Source: Pseudodesulfovibrio tunisiensis (GTDB lineage: Bacteria; Desulfobacterota; Desulfovibrionia; Desulfovibrionales; Desulfovibrionaceae). From it: DNA of 64,000 nucleotides. Position 1 is the stretch's first letter. Each line of letters opens with the position of its first letter. The DNA is taken from contig NZ_CP094380.1 in assembly GCF_022809775.1 (NCBI RefSeq), forward strand, positions 310,001-374,000. The letters are read 5' to 3'. Below are positions 9,529 through 17,887 of the stretch, piece by piece. The notes below the pieces were generated by a model. The model searched no databases and was not told where the DNA came from. It saw only the letters and a list, made by a program, of their open reading frames with translations. The translations under genes were made by a program, and so were the position numbers.

Positions 9529-9607
9529 GCACATGGCAGGGGGGCGTATTTTCGTTTCTTGGATGCTATTCTAATAAAATCAGTGTGTTAAGTAGTCTGT
9601 GCAAAAG

Positions 9608-9623
9608 TGGCACGGTTGTCGCT
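9608..9623 (+). promoter_or_regulatory. Sigma-54 (-24/-12) promoter of amiF
   Basis: The sequence tggcacggttgtcgct has GG and GC separated by exactly ten bases, matching the TGGCAC-N5-TTGC sigma-54 consensus except for C in place of T in the -12 element. It lies ~100 bases before the amiF ATG. An almost identical element precedes the FmdB-like gene at 12473, which supports both. Confidence 0.85.
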
Positions 9624-9720
9624 TAGAGGGAAGCAACTGTTCAGCAAGAGCTGGCAAACATTCTCTGGTTTTACTGTAGTGGCAATCAATTAAAATGTAC
9701 TAACTGATTTGGAGGAAAAA

Positions 9721-10725
9721 ATGGGTAGCATCGGTAGCATAAGCCGTCCGTCTGAAGGTATGCTCATGGGTCTGGTTCAGTACCCCGTGCCTGTTGTGAA
9801 CTCTCGCCGTGACATCGAAGCCAATGTCGATCGTATCTGCGAAGCCACCGCCAACACCAAGGCCGGTTACCCGGGCATGGACCTCATCGTCTGGCCTGAG
9901 TACAGCTCCCAGGGCCTGAATACCAAGAAGTGGGTTACCGACGAATTCCTGATGGACGTTGAAGGCCCCCTGTTTCAGAAGTACGCCCAGACTTGTAAGG
10001 AAAACGACATTTGGGGCCTGTTCTCCATCATGGAGCGCAACCCCAACAAGGACCAGATGCCGTACAACACTGCGGTCATCTTCAATAACAAGGGCGAACT
10101 CGCTCTCAAATACCGCAAGCTGAACCCCTGGGTGCCCATCGAGCCCTGGATGCCCGGCGACCTCGGCCAGCCCGTGTGCGACGGCCCCGGCGGCAGCAAG
10201 CTTTCCGTCTGCATCTGCCACGATGGCATGTTCCCGGAGCAGGCCCGCGAAGCCGCGTACAAGGGCTGCAACGTGTACATCCGCATTTCCGGCTACTCCA
10301 CCCAGGTCAATGACCAGTGGATTCTGACCAACCGTTCCAACGCCTGGCAGAACCTGATGTACACCGCTTCCGTCAACCTCGCTGGTTACGATGGCGTGTT
10401 CTACTACTTCGGCGAGGGTCAGGTCTGCAACTTCGACGGTACCACTCTGGTTCAGGGTCATCGTAATCCCTGGGAAATCGTTACCGCCGAAGTGTTCCCC
10501 AAGATGGCCGATCAGGCCCGCACCGACTGGGGTCTGGAAAACAACATCTACAACGTCGGCACGCGCGGCTATGTCGCTGTTCCGGGCGGCGTGAAGGATT
10601 GTCCGTACACCTGGGTCAAGGACTTCGCCAAGGGCGAGTATCACCTGCCTTGGGAAGACGAGATCAAGATCAAGGACGGCTCCATCTACGGCTACCCGAC
10701 CACCGGCGGTCGCTTCGGCCTGTAG
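9721..10725 (+). CDS. amiF: Formamidase AmiF
   Basis: A 334-residue nitrilase-superfamily enzyme that is nearly colinear with Helicobacter pylori AmiF as I recall it, from MGSIGS to YPTTGGRFG. It hydrolyses formamide to formate and ammonia in the cytoplasm. Counting from this start, the catalytic triad falls at Glu60 (WPEYSSQG), Lys133 (KYRKL) and Cys166 (CICHDGM), the numbering known for AmiF. The start is set by GGAGG just before the ATG at 9721; an in-frame ATG at 9709 would include the ribosome site. A sigma-54 promoter lies upstream and an OFA transporter downstream. Formate is an electron donor for Desulfovibrio, so the enzyme could supply both nitrogen and reductant. Confidence 0.95.
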   Translation: MGSIGSISRPSEGMLMGLVQYPVPVVNSRRDIEANVDRICEATANTKAGYPGMDLIVWPEYSSQGLNTKKWVTDEFLMDVEGPLFQKYAQTCKENDIWGLFSIMERNPNKDQMPYNTAVIFNNKGELALKYRKLNPWVPIEPWMPGDLGQPVCDGPGGSKLSVCICHDGMFPEQAREAAYKGCNVYIRISGYSTQVNDQWILTNRSNAWQNLMYTASVNLAGYDGVFYYFGEGQVCNFDGTTLVQGHRNPWEIVTAEVFPKMADQARTDWGLENNIYNVGTRGYVAVPGGVKDCPYTWVKDFAKGEYHLPWEDEIKIKDGSIYGYPTTGGRFGL

Positions 10726-10756
10726 TTCGCCACTGAGCCCTAAACAGTGACGCAAA

Positions 10757-10786
10757 GGTCCCGGAGGCGTTCTCGTCTCCGGGGCC
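10757..10786 (+). terminator. Intercistronic hairpin after amiF
   Basis: A ~13-bp stem (ggtcccggag-gcg / cgt-ctccggggcc, with wobble pairs) and a 4-base loop lies between amiF and the transporter gene. There is no T-run, so it may stabilise the amiF mRNA or give partial termination rather than fully separating the genes. Confidence 0.45.
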
Positions 10787-10936
10787 ATCCCGGGCCGGAT
10801 GTTCCGAACCGGGGATCTTGTGTTGCATTCGAAAAACAACCTGCAACTTCTTCGCAACGCGCCTTTTCAGCCGACTCTTGTTTCCGCTCCGGTGCGGAAC
10901 TGTCGACATTGTAGAAACTAAAAAGGTTCAATTACC

Positions 10937-12214
10937 ATGGAAAAAATTAAAAATCGTTGGCTTATAGCAGCCTGCGCCGTGGGAGTGCATCTCTCCATCG
11001 GTTCGGTCTACGCGTACAGCGTGATGACGCTTCCGCTTAACAACCTGCACGGCTGGCTGAAAAGCGACATCACTCACGCATTCAGTCTTGCAATTTTCTT
11101 TCTCGGTTTGTCCGCAGCATTCCTCGGACCCACTGTGGAAAAGATGGGCCCCAGAAAATCCGGTCGCCTTTCCGCCTGCTTTTATGCATTGGGCATGTTC
11201 GGCACCAGCATGGCCGTGAAGACCGGCTCCCTGTGGCTGTTCATTCTCTCCTATGGCGTGATCGGCGGCATTGGTCTGGGCACGGGCTACATCACGCCGG
11301 TTTCCACCTTGGTCAAATGGTTCCCGGACCGCCGCGGTCTGGCAACAGGCATGGCCATCATGGGCTTCGGCTTCGGCGCTCTGGTGTTCGGCCCTGTCAT
11401 GGCCAAGCTGTTTTCCATCATGGCGATCTGGAAGGCCTTCCTCGTGTTGGGCGTGGTCTATTTCTGCCTGATCTTCAGCTCCGCCCTGTACATTGCTGCG
11501 CCGCCGAAGGGTTGGCTGCCCAAGGGCTATGACCCGAAAAAGGCTGCTGCCGAGGGCAAGCGCGTGATCAAGAAGGACCTTGCCCAGCTGACTGTCCGCG
11601 AGGCCATTCGCACCAGGCGTTTCTACTACATGTGGATCATGCTGTTCATCAACATCACCTGCGGCATCGCCCTGATTTCCGTGGCATCGCCCATGGCGCA
11701 GGAAGTCACCGGCATGTCCGCCATGGCTGCGGCCACGATGGTCGGCCTCATGGGTCTTTTCAACGGCGGCGGTCGTCTCGGTTGGGCCACCCTGTCCGAT
11801 TATCTCGGCCGTTCCCGTACCTTCATGGCCTTCTACATCATTCAGATCTTCGCCTTCCTGGCTCTGACCAAGGTGACGGATGCCGTGGCTTTCCAGGCCC
11901 TGCTTTTCCTCATCCTGACCTGCTACGGCGGTGGATTTTCGACTCTGCCCGCGTTCCTGGGCGACATGTTCGGAACCAAGCAGCTCGGCTCCATTCACGG
12001 CTACACCCTGACCGCTTGGGGTTGCGCCGGAATCGTCGGCCCCACCATCGTGACCGAGGTGCTGGAGATGACCGGCAGCTATTCCGGAACCCTGTACATC
12101 TTCACCGGATTCCTGGCTGTGGCTCTTGTAGTGTCCTGCCTCATGGTTCTGGATCTTCGCCAGAAGCGCAAGCTCCAGATGAGTCAGGAAGCTGCGACTT
12201 CCATGCCCGGCTAG
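10937..12214 (+). CDS. OFA-family MFS transporter (oxalate/formate antiporter type)
   Basis: A 425-residue integral membrane protein with about twelve transmembrane helices. It matches the OFA branch of the major facilitator superfamily: the N-terminal VHLSIGSVYAYSV and GYITPVSTLVKWFPDRRGLA are typical of OxlT-like carriers. Following formamidase directly, it most plausibly exports formate or exchanges it for another anion, moving the product of the enzyme encoded upstream. Substrate assignment is inference; OFA proteins carry varied carboxylates. An ATG preceded by a weak ribosome site opens the frame. No separate promoter is obvious in the 211-base gap, so it is probably read from the amiF promoter. 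Confidence 0.82.
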   Translation: MEKIKNRWLIAACAVGVHLSIGSVYAYSVMTLPLNNLHGWLKSDITHAFSLAIFFLGLSAAFLGPTVEKMGPRKSGRLSACFYALGMFGTSMAVKTGSLWLFILSYGVIGGIGLGTGYITPVSTLVKWFPDRRGLATGMAIMGFGFGALVFGPVMAKLFSIMAIWKAFLVLGVVYFCLIFSSALYIAAPPKGWLPKGYDPKKAAAEGKRVIKKDLAQLTVREAIRTRRFYYMWIMLFINITCGIALISVASPMAQEVTGMSAMAAATMVGLMGLFNGGGRLGWATLSDYLGRSRTFMAFYIIQIFAFLALTKVTDAVAFQALLFLILTCYGGGFSTLPAFLGDMFGTKQLGSIHGYTLTAWGCAGIVGPTIVTEVLEMTGSYSGTLYIFTGFLAVALVVSCLMVLDLRQKRKLQMSQEAATSMPG

Positions 12215-12252
12215 ATCGCGTCTTCTCCCATCCAGCCGTAGACGTCCTCCTT

Positions 12253-12282
12253 GGCCCCGCCCGAGCAGCATCGGGCGGGGCC
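12253..12282 (+). terminator. Strong terminator hairpin after the OFA gene
   Basis: A perfect 12-bp GC stem (ggccccgcccga/tcgggcggggcc) with a 6-base loop lies 38 bases past the transporter stop. It lacks a clear T-run but should be very stable, and it separates the first transcript from the second sigma-54 promoter. Confidence 0.65.
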
Positions 12283-12306
12283 TCCGTCTATCCTTGCCGC
12301 AAGTCC

Positions 12307-12322
12307 CACCAGCAAAGTTGTG
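12307..12322. promoter_or_regulatory. CACCA-N6-TTGTG activator-site candidate
   Basis: A near-perfect copy (9 of 10 arm positions) of the CACAA-N6-TTGTG dyad, about 150 bases before the -24 box at 12473. With 12391-12406 it gives two candidate enhancer sites for this promoter. Confidence 0.4.
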
Positions 12323-12390
12323 GGTACAGTTTTGCTTGTCACCCAAGAGTCAGGCGGTCCGCGGCTTTTCCGATTCCCCGGTGTGGATGT

Positions 12391-12406
12391 CACAAGAAAC
12401 GTTGTG
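12391..12406. promoter_or_regulatory. Perfect CACAA-N6-TTGTG activator-site candidate
   Basis: The dyad CACAAGAAACGTTGTG has both arms identical to the dyad at 9195-9210. It ends 67 bases before the sigma-54 -24 element, so it is well placed for the NtrC-type regulator encoded at 17888. Confidence 0.5.
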
Positions 12407-12472
12407 GGGCTTTGTTGGATGTCTGTGATTTTTAGTACAATGTTTTCAAGTGTTTATTAAGATTGTCATACT

Positions 12473-12488
12473 TGGCACGATTGTCGCT
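12473..12488 (+). promoter_or_regulatory. Sigma-54 (-24/-12) promoter of the FmdB-like/urea channel operon
   Basis: The sequence tggcacgattgtcgct differs from the amiF element at only one base and keeps GG-N10-GC. It sits ~27 bases before the ATG at 12515, so the transcript leader would be very short. Confidence 0.85.
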
Positions 12489-12514
12489 TTGTCTGTGAAA
12501 AAAGGGAGGAACAT

Positions 12515-12748
12515 ATGCCTATCTACGAGATGCATTGCCGGGCGTGCGGAAGGGATTTCGAAACCCTGGCCCGGATCACCGAGGAAACCATCCCCTGCGT
12601 TCACTGTCAGTCCGCGGACACCTACAAGCACATATCGTCCACGCACTTCAGGCATGCCGATCATTGGATGCGCAACATGATGGGCGCCATGCACAAGTCG
12701 CAGGAGCGGGATCAGTTGAAAAAGGAAATGGAAAAGGCCGTGTCCTGA
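12515..12748 (+). CDS. FmdB-family small zinc-ribbon protein
   Basis: A 77-residue protein of the FmdB zinc-ribbon family. The N-terminus MPIYEMHCRACGRDFE is the family signature, and two CxxC pairs (CRAC near residue 8 and CVHC near 28) would bind zinc. The rest is a charged tail without a known domain. FmdB was named as a putative regulator of the formamidase gene in Methylophilus, which fits its presence in an amiF regulon, although most FmdB relatives have no proven role. A GGGAGGA ribosome site precedes the ATG, and a sigma-54 promoter lies just upstream. The urea channel gene follows 42 bases later. Confidence 0.85.
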   Translation: MPIYEMHCRACGRDFETLARITEETIPCVHCQSADTYKHISSTHFRHADHWMRNMMGAMHKSQERDQLKKEMEKAVS

Positions 12749-12790
12749 TGGACCCGGCGTTCAACAACAACGCACGAGAGAGGTTCTTTT

Positions 12791-13804
12791 ATGTCTGAAG
12801 GGAAAGGGCTTGCGGAGAATCCGCTGTTCGCATTCGGCGATGCCGTGCTTCGCGGATGCGGGCAGGTGATGTTTCAGAACAATCCGATTACCGGGCTGTT
12901 GTTTTTCGTGGGAATGTTCGTCAATTCCTGGCAACTCGGCATATGCGCGCTGCTTGGCACGATCGTGTCCACGGCCGTGGCCTGGATGCTTGGTGCGGAC
13001 AAGGGCGCGATCAGGGCCGGACTGTTCGGGTTCAACGGCACATTGGCAGGCGTGGCTCTGCCGTTCTATTTCGTGTTCAGCCCGGAACTGCTGTTGTACG
13101 TGGTCGTGAACGCGGCCTTTTCCACGGTGATCATGGCCGCGCTCATGAACTTTCTTGGTCGCTGGGGCATTCCGGCCCTGACCGCGCCGTTCGTGCTGGC
13201 CACCTGGACGCTCATGTTCTGCGCGTCCAAGTTCGGGGCTCTGCACTCCGGACCGCTGCTTGCGGTTTCCGTGCCTGATCCTTCGGCTCTGATTGAACTC
13301 GGCAACGTGAGCCTTACCACCTTCTGGCACGGCGTGACCAAGGGCGTCGGCGAAGTCATGTTTCAGGACAATGTGCTTACCGGCCTGATCTTCGTGGTCG
13401 CCATTCTGGTCAATTCGCGCATTTCCGCGCTTTTTGCGGTGATTGGTTCCCTGGTCGGACTGGTAACGGCCCTGATCATGCAATCGCCTGAAGCTCCGGT
13501 GCGTCTCGGCCTGTACGGATACAATTCCGTGCTGTGCGCCATTGCGCTGGGCGGCGTGTTCTACTTCCTGAACTGGAAGACCTTTCTGTACGCCGTGGGG
13601 TGCATGATCATCGGTGCCATTGCCACGGCTTCCATCAGCGCCATGCTTGCGCCCGTGGGCATGCCGGCCCTGACCTGGCCGTTCATCATCGTGACCTGGT
13701 TTTTCCTGTTTGCCAGCCGGATGTTTTCCCGGATCGAGGAAGTGCCCGCGGACAAGGGCGGCACTGCCGAGGAAAACCTGCGACTCAAGAAACAGGCTGC
13801 ATAG
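12791..13804 (+). CDS. Urea/amide channel, UT family (dvUT type)
   Basis: A 337-residue membrane protein with the length and the two-fold internal repeat of the urea channel from Desulfovibrio vulgaris (dvUT). The repeat is plain: [19 protein letters not shown] near residue 24 matches [19 protein letters not shown] near 186, each starting a five-helix half. Each half ends in [12 protein letters not shown] / [12 protein letters not shown], the oriented-helix region with selectivity threonines. It should let urea, and possibly the isosteric formamide, enter by facilitated diffusion. No urease gene is in the window. The formamidase in the same regulon suggests formamide could be the physiological permeant; that is inference. 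Confidence 0.93.
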   Translation: MSEGKGLAENPLFAFGDAVLRGCGQVMFQNNPITGLLFFVGMFVNSWQLGICALLGTIVSTAVAWMLGADKGAIRAGLFGFNGTLAGVALPFYFVFSPELLLYVVVNAAFSTVIMAALMNFLGRWGIPALTAPFVLATWTLMFCASKFGALHSGPLLAVSVPDPSALIELGNVSLTTFWHGVTKGVGEVMFQDNVLTGLIFVVAILVNSRISALFAVIGSLVGLVTALIMQSPEAPVRLGLYGYNSVLCAIALGGVFYFLNWKTFLYAVGCMIIGAIATASISAMLAPVGMPALTWPFIIVTWFFLFASRMFSRIEEVPADKGGTAEENLRLKKQAA

Positions 13805-13865
13805 TTGTCGTGGGCCTTCCGCGCGATTGCTGGAGCGCGGCATGTGCCCATACACTTGGGTAAGG

Positions 13866-13898
13866 GGACCCGGGCCGCTGGTTTCAGCGGCCCGGTCC
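13866..13898 (+). terminator. Hairpin between urea channel and zinc-ribbon genes
   Basis: An 11-bp perfect stem (ccgggccgctg/cagcggcccgg) with a 4-base loop plus three outer pairs across a bulge. There is no T-run. It probably attenuates or stabilises the transcript before the 186-residue gene. Confidence 0.5.
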
Positions 13899-13930
13899 TG
13901 TCAGAACGCATCCGATACAGAGGAGAAGTC

Positions 13931-14491
13931 ATGACTGTTTCCCACAAGCGATATGCCTATTGTGCCAATGAATCCTGTCCGCATCTCATGTCCGGGAACA
14001 CGTATCCGGACGATGCCCGGGGCATGTTCGTTCGTGAAATCGAAGAGGGCGGGCATCCGTCCGACTGTCCCTATTGTGGGGTTCCCATGAAGAGCGCCTG
14101 TCCCGGGTGCGGGCATGTGCTGGACTCCCGGCCCATGCGCTTCTGTCCGTTTTGCGGCGTGGAATTGCTCAAGGCCAGATCCGAGGTTGTGAATTGTCGG
14201 GTTTGCGGCCGGCCCATCATGGGGGCGGAAAAAAATCCCATGGATATTCCCTTGTGTTCGGAGCGGTGCATCAGCGAGTTCATCGCGCGAAACGTTCGGG
14301 TTTGCGATCAGTGCGGAAAGCGGTTCAACGCAGCCGATGAACACTCCGGGGGCATGGCCGACATCGCATTCGATGGCGAAGACGGCGTTGCCAGGGACTT
14401 CTGTTCGGTCGAATGCATGAACACCTATGCCAAAGTGAACAAATGTAATGAGGATGATGTAATAGCAGAAACGATAGCTGCATGTCTCTAG
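13931..14491 (+). CDS. Multi-zinc-ribbon protein of unknown function
   Basis: A 186-residue soluble protein very rich in paired cysteines: CPYC, CPGC, CPFC, CRVC, CSERC, CDQC and CSVEC occur in sequence between residues ~47 and 165. This pattern suggests three or four treble-clef or rubredoxin-like zinc knuckles. There is no signal peptide. The start follows GAGGAG seven bases upstream. I do not recognise a named family. Its place at the end of the FmdB-like/urea channel transcript suggests a metal-binding or regulatory partner of amide metabolism. It could also be a protein-interaction scaffold. A function cannot be assigned. Confidence 0.75.
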   Translation: MTVSHKRYAYCANESCPHLMSGNTYPDDARGMFVREIEEGGHPSDCPYCGVPMKSACPGCGHVLDSRPMRFCPFCGVELLKARSEVVNCRVCGRPIMGAEKNPMDIPLCSERCISEFIARNVRVCDQCGKRFNAADEHSGGMADIAFDGEDGVARDFCSVECMNTYAKVNKCNEDDVIAETIAACL

Positions 14492-14571
14492 TCTGTTCGT
14501 TGTCGCGATAAAGTCGATAGGTGGTTGAGTTTTAAAAGCAAGGTGAATGATCTCATAATTCGTTTGTCAGG

Positions 14572-14600
14572 TTGACGCGATTGTTCCATTTGGGTACATG
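14572..14600 (+). promoter_or_regulatory. Possible sigma-70 promoter upstream of the sensor kinase
   Basis: TTGACG and TACATG are separated by 17 bases in the AT-rich gap before 14681. The -10 match is weak. No sigma-54 element was seen here, so the sensor pair is probably expressed constitutively. Confidence 0.25.
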
Positions 14601-14680
14601 CATTCGAAAAATAAGTAACTGTATTGGTAGATATAGCGAAATTTGTTTGAATGTAGATATAAAACTATAGACGTGAAGTA

Positions 14681-17600
14681 ATGAAGCTGTTTTTGAAAGC
14701 CCTGAAGCGGAGGCGGACCTATAACTCGTTGGTAACAAACGAGTCCATCGAGGATTTTTCGCTCAGGCATGTCAGCAAATCCTTTCGCCGCTGGTCGGAA
14801 TGGGAGCTTGCCAACACCGCCTTGGGAGGCATCTCCTTTCTGGCCCTGGAAGCCATCGGTGCGCTGATAATTCTCAATTACGGCTTTGTGAATTCGGCGT
14901 TGGCCGTGGCCGTTCTGGGCCTGATCATCGTTCTGACCGGCATTCCCATCGCGTATTATGCATCGCGGGAAAATATCGATATCGACCTGCTGACGCGCGG
15001 GGCCGGATTCGGGTATATCGGGTCGACGATAACCTCTCTGGTCTACGCCTGCTTCACCATCATCTTCTTTGCCATTGAAGCGACGATCATGGCCAAGGCC
15101 ATCAATCTCTGCTTCAGCGTGCCCTTGCCCATAGGGTACATTTTCTGCTCGCTGGTCATTGTTCCGTTTTCCTTCTACGGCGTTACGGTCATCACCAAGT
15201 TGCAGAACTACACCCAGGCCCTGTGGCTGTTCCTGTGGATCGCTCCCATCGTCTACATAGTGGTGAAGGACCCGGGATCACTGCTGCAATGGACGACATT
15301 CATGGGCACGGAGCAGGCAACTCCGGATTTCAGTCCGTTCCTGTTCGGTTCGGCCCTGTCGGTCCTGTTCTCCCTGATTCCCCAGATAGGGGAGCAGGTG
15401 GACTATCTGCGGTTTCTTCCGGACAAGGGGCCGGACAACAAGGTTCGCTGGTGGGCTGCGGTGCTGGCTGCCGGACCGGGCTGGATTGTCGTGGGCGCGG
15501 CGAAAATCCTGTGCGGTTCGTTTCTGGCCGTGCTCTTTCTGCGCACGGGCGGCCTGATCGACGGCATGGTCATGGATCCGGTGGACCTGTATCTGAATGC
15601 GTTCGATTACATTCTGGAGAATCAGGAATACGCCATTGTCGCGGTCATGATCTATGTGGTTGTCTGTCAGATCAAGATCAACGCGACCAACGCCTATGCC
15701 GGGTCTCTGGCCTGGTCCAACTTCTTTTCGCGGGTGACCCGCAGCCATCCGGGCCGGGCAGTGTGGCTGGTATTCAACGTGGTCATTTCCATTCTGCTGA
15801 TGCAGCTCGGCGTATTCAAGACCATCCAGTCCATGTTGCAGGTCTACGCCATTTTCGCCGTGGCCTGGATCGGCGCCATTGCCTCGGACCTGACCATACT
15901 CAAGCCGCTGGGGATCAGCCCGCCGTACATCGAGTACAAGCGCGCCTATCTCTACAGCATCAATCCCGTGGGATTCGGGGCCATGCTTTTGGCCGCGCTG
16001 GTGGCTCTGCTGGCTCATTTCGGTGTGCTCGGCGAATACGGCCAGTTCTTTCCGGCCCTGATTGCGTTCTTCGTTTCCTATGCCACGGCCCCGATCATCG
16101 CGTTTCTGACCAAGGGTAGGTTCTATCTCAAGCGCCAGAACACGGACACGTTTCAGGACAGTCTGTTCACCTGTGCCACCTGCCACAAGGAGTACGATCA
16201 TCAGGACATCATCTATTGCCCGATCTACGACGAGTACATCTGCTCGTTGTGCTGCACGCTGGACAGTGTGTGCGAGGGGCGGTGCAAGGATTTTTCCACG
16301 GAAAAGAGTGAAGATGTTCTGGACAAGAGCGGCGGGATTCGCAAGTTCAAGCCGTTCGTGCACCACTATACCGCAGTCATGGCCATCATCGGGATCATCT
16401 TTTTCATCACCTTTGCCACCTCGGGGTTCAGCAACGCCCCGGAATGGCCGAAATTTCGCAACATCCTGATCATCACGTTCATTTTCACGGCTCTGGTCGT
16501 GGGCGTATGGGGCTGGTGGTTCACCCTGATTCAGGAACGCAGGCTGGTGGTCGAGGATGAACTGGACAAGCAGGTGCATGAGCTGCAGCAGGAGGCGAGC
16601 ATTCGACGCAAGGTCAGCGCCGTGCTGGAAAAGACCAGCAAACAGCAGCAGCTCATTCTGGAAAACACCACCATCGGCATCGCTTATGTGATCGATTCCC
16701 AGCTCATCTGGTGCAACAATCGTTTTCTGAAGTTGTGCCGTGTGACCGGGGATTCGCCCAAGCCCGTGTCCGTGCTCGAATTCTTTCCGGATCAGGACAT
16801 GTACGAGACCGTGAGCAAGGAAGCGCGGATCAATCTTTGGAAGTCCGGAAACTACTACACGGAATTTCCCCTGGATTGCTCGGACGGAGAGCCCTGCTGG
16901 CTGACATTGTCCATCAATGCCATTGATCGCAGGGATTCCTCCCAGGGCATGATCTGGCTCGTCAATGACGTGAGTGAGCAGAAGCAGGCGGAAAAGGCGC
17001 TCAAGGAGAGCCGCAGACGGCTCAGGGAACTGAACGAGAATCTGGAGGGACAGGTTCGGAAACGGACCGAGGAACTCAAGCAGAGCTATCGTTCCCTGCG
17101 TCAGGCCGACAAGATGGCGTCGCTGGGCATCCTGATTTCGGGCATGGCGCACGAGATCAACAATCCCATGAACTTCATCCGGCTCAATTCCCAGACCATG
17201 CGCGAAGCCTGGGTGAACATCATGGATGTGCTGGATCAGTATGCGGAGACGGACGAACCCATCTGGATCGGCAACATGCCTCTTGATTATGCGTCCAAAA
17301 GCATTCCCCGGATGCTCGACGGCATTGTCGAGGGCTGCGACCGCGTTTCCAGCATCGTGAGCAATCTCAAGGATTATTCGCGTCAGTCTCCGGTGAACAT
17401 GGGGGGCAGGGTAGACATGAACGAGGCGCTCAAGGCCGCGCTTACCCTGTTGGCTCCATCCTTCAACAACGGAGCCGTGGAACTTGATCTGGACACGCCG
17501 GAGGCGGTTCCCACGTTCAAGGGCGATCTGCGCAGAGTGGAGCAGGTACTCATCAATCTCATTCAGAATTCCTGTCAGGCCTTGGGTGACAGGGAGAGAA

Positions 17601-17854
17601 AAATAGCAATTCGGACGTACGAGGAAAACGGGAAAGTCTGTTTTTGGATACAAGACCATGGGGTGGGCATTTCAGAGCAGAATCTGCGCCATGTGCGCGA
17701 CCCGTTTTTCACGACCAAGCGGGCCAGCGGCGGGACGGGACTCGGTCTGTCCGTATCCGCTGGCATTGTGGAGGAGCACTTCGGCACCATGGACATCGAG
17801 TCCGTACCGGGCCGGGGAACCACGGTCACGCTCCGGTTTCCGGTCTCCGAATGA
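14681..17854 (+). CDS. NCS1-type permease / Cys-rich / PAS / histidine kinase fusion
   Basis: A 1057-residue fusion. Residues ~35-480 form a ~12-helix permease resembling the NCS1 purine-cytosine permease family (RRWSEWELANTALGG, then YAIFAVAWIGAIASD). Residues ~498-536 are a Cys module with CATC, CPIYDEYICSLCC and CEGRC. Two further helices lie near 562-612, followed by a coiled coil, a PAS-like domain (~640-745), an H-box with His824 (GMAHEINNPMN), an N-box near 961 and the G-box GGTGLGLSVSAG near 1019. It is presumably a membrane sensor whose transporter domain binds the signal, as in CbrA-like kinases. The response regulator gene starts 33 bases downstream. The ligand is unknown; formamide, urea or a nucleobase breakdown product are candidates given the adjacent amide genes. 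Confidence 0.88.
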   Translation: MKLFLKALKRRRTYNSLVTNESIEDFSLRHVSKSFRRWSEWELANTALGGISFLALEAIGALIILNYGFVNSALAVAVLGLIIVLTGIPIAYYASRENIDIDLLTRGAGFGYIGSTITSLVYACFTIIFFAIEATIMAKAINLCFSVPLPIGYIFCSLVIVPFSFYGVTVITKLQNYTQALWLFLWIAPIVYIVVKDPGSLLQWTTFMGTEQATPDFSPFLFGSALSVLFSLIPQIGEQVDYLRFLPDKGPDNKVRWWAAVLAAGPGWIVVGAAKILCGSFLAVLFLRTGGLIDGMVMDPVDLYLNAFDYILENQEYAIVAVMIYVVVCQIKINATNAYAGSLAWSNFFSRVTRSHPGRAVWLVFNVVISILLMQLGVFKTIQSMLQVYAIFAVAWIGAIASDLTILKPLGISPPYIEYKRAYLYSINPVGFGAMLLAALVALLAHFGVLGEYGQFFPALIAFFVSYATAPIIAFLTKGRFYLKRQNTDTFQDSLFTCATCHKEYDHQDIIYCPIYDEYICSLCCTLDSVCEGRCKDFSTEKSEDVLDKSGGIRKFKPFVHHYTAVMAIIGIIFFITFATSGFSNAPEWPKFRNILIITFIFTALVVGVWGWWFTLIQERRLVVEDELDKQVHELQQEASIRRKVSAVLEKTSKQQQLILENTTIGIAYVIDSQLIWCNNRFLKLCRVTGDSPKPVSVLEFFPDQDMYETVSKEARINLWKSGNYYTEFPLDCSDGEPCWLTLSINAIDRRDSSQGMIWLVNDVSEQKQAEKALKESRRRLRELNENLEGQVRKRTEELKQSYRSLRQADKMASLGILISGMAHEINNPMNFIRLNSQTMREAWVNIMDVLDQYAETDEPIWIGNMPLDYASKSIPRMLDGIVEGCDRVSSIVSNLKDYSRQSPVNMGGRVDMNEALKAALTLLAPSFNNGAVELDLDTPEAVPTFKGDLRRVEQVLINLIQNSCQALGDRERKIAIRTYEENGKVCFWIQDHGVGISEQNLRHVRDPFFTTKRASGGTGLGLSVSAGIVEEHFGTMDIESVPGRGTTVTLRFPVSE

Positions 17855-17887
17855 TCGGACGCACGTTCGTAGAAAAGGGAGGGACCT

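Larger units (their letters stand above)
8941..9607. other. Intergenic region upstream of amiF with dyads, no gene seen
   Basis: This long gap holds no convincing reading frame: candidate frames lack ribosome sites and family character. It contains a perfect CACAA-N6-TTGTG dyad at 9195-9210, a small GC hairpin at 9237-9253 and a 7-bp inverted repeat at 9303-9327. A CACAA half-site lies at 9427-9431, and a weaker copy of the dyad at 9513-9528 is about 80 bases before the amiF -24 element. It most likely serves as the control region of the sigma-54 amiF promoter. Confidence 0.5.

Noticed and set aside
15278..17659. A 793-codon minus-strand frame, and similar long antisense frames at 19246-21162, 21307-23886, 39250-42762, 46777-49179 and 52295-54391
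   Set aside because: All are antisense to clearly recognisable genes and show no family motifs.
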